The translations under genes were made by a program, and so were the position numbers. Under the pieces are notes generated by a model. It saw only the letters and a program-made list of their open reading frames with translations. It ran no database searches and was not told where the DNA came from. Source: Planctomycetota bacterium (GTDB lineage: Bacteria > Planctomycetota > Phycisphaerae > Phycisphaerales > UBA1924). Taken from it: a DNA stretch of 6,216 nucleotides. The stretch lies in the NCBI GenBank assembly GCA_023429345.1, contig JAEYVB010000423.1, positions 1 through 6,216 on the forward strand, written 5' to 3'. Positions 6,025-6,216 of the stretch are shown here, in pieces. The stretch's first letter is position 1. The number at the start of each line of letters is the position of its first letter.

Positions 6025-6034
6025 CACGTACGTG
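6025..6034. repeat. 10-base perfect palindrome at the ABC ATPase start
   Basis: CACGTACGTG is fully self-complementary and its last three bases are the proposed GTG start codon of the ATPase gene. It could fold or bind protein so as to affect initiation. Palindromes of this length also occur by chance in several kilobases of sequence, so function is speculative. Confidence 0.25.
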
Positions 6035-6216
6035 ACGACCGCACGCACCCAGCCCGACCTGCCCGCCGCCGCCCGGGCGACGCCGGTCGTGGCCTGCCAG
6101 GCGCTGACCAAAACGTTCAAGGACTTCTGGATGCGCGACCGCGCCCGCGCGGTCGACCAGGTCAGTTTCGAGATCGCGCCGCACGAGGTCTTCGGCCTGC
6201 TGGGGCCCAACGGCTC
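6032..6216 (+). CDS. ABC transporter ATP-binding protein, N-terminus only (runs off right edge)
   Basis: Sixty-one complete codons remain. After a Pro/Ala-rich tail the sequence reads CQALTKTFKDFWMRDRARAV (22–41), an A-loop region typical of ATPases paired with ABC-2 permeases. It continues DQVSFEIAPHEVFGLLGPNG, where GPNG at 58–61 opens the Walker A P-loop; the window ends before the expected lysine. It should power an exporter, with its permease expected downstream or, less directly, the divergent permease at the left edge. It begins 17 bases after the third SPFH stop on the same strand, so co-transcription is likely. GTG 6032 is preceded by GGAG with a nine-base gap. An in-frame GTG at 6017 would add five residues and cannot be excluded. 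The family is firm; the substrate is unknown. Confidence 0.88.
   Translation, partial: MTTARTQPDLPAAARATPVVACQALTKTFKDFWMRDRARAVDQVSFEIAPHEVFGLLGPNG

Noticed and set aside
4269..6044. Minus-strand open frame of 591 codons opposite the second and third SPFH genes
   Set aside because: It spans the end of one SPFH gene and all of another, has low-complexity Leu/Arg/His composition and no recognisable motif.
1..6216. CRISPR array, insertion sequence, phage or defence genes
   Set aside because: No regularly spaced repeats, transposase motifs, terminal repeats or target duplications were seen. All four genes belong to membrane SPFH or ABC transporter families.

Overview
This GC-rich window looks like chromosomal sequence from a Planctomycetota-type bacterium, possibly class Phycisphaerae. 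That placement is an inference from base composition, the protein style and the unusual gene cluster; there is no rRNA or other marker to confirm it.

Layout: (1) 884→1, minus strand: the first 294 codons of an ABC-2 type multispanning permease that runs off the left edge. (2) 885–1330: a gene-free divergent intergenic region with one candidate promoter for each direction, a plus-strand terminator-like hairpin, several GC-rich dyads, a 10-base direct repeat that touches both candidate promoters, and a foldable 5' leader ahead of the plus-strand operon. (3) 1331–6014, plus strand: three consecutive genes for SPFH/Band 7 (HflK/HflC, prohibitin-like) membrane proteins. They are joined by two 4-base start/stop overlaps (ATGA and GTGA), so they should be translated as one coupled unit. 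The first is a 717-residue HflK-like protein with six extra membrane helices before the usual anchor helix. The second is a clear HflC-like protein. The third is another HflK-like protein with a soluble N-terminus and a charged C-terminal helix. (4) 6032→6216, plus strand: the start of an ABC transporter ATPase, 17 bases after the third SPFH gene and cut inside its Walker A motif.

In characterised bacteria HflK and HflC form a large membrane-anchored cage around the FtsH protease. Here there are three different subunits, no FtsH or NfeD gene in view, and an ABC ATPase as the next cistron. The main hypothesis is a three-component SPFH membrane assembly that works with, or organises, an ABC-2 exporter. 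The divergent permease may belong to the same export function or be a neighbour that shares the regulatory region.

Promoters, hairpins and operators are read by eye from sequence and are tentative. The four protein family assignments are firm.
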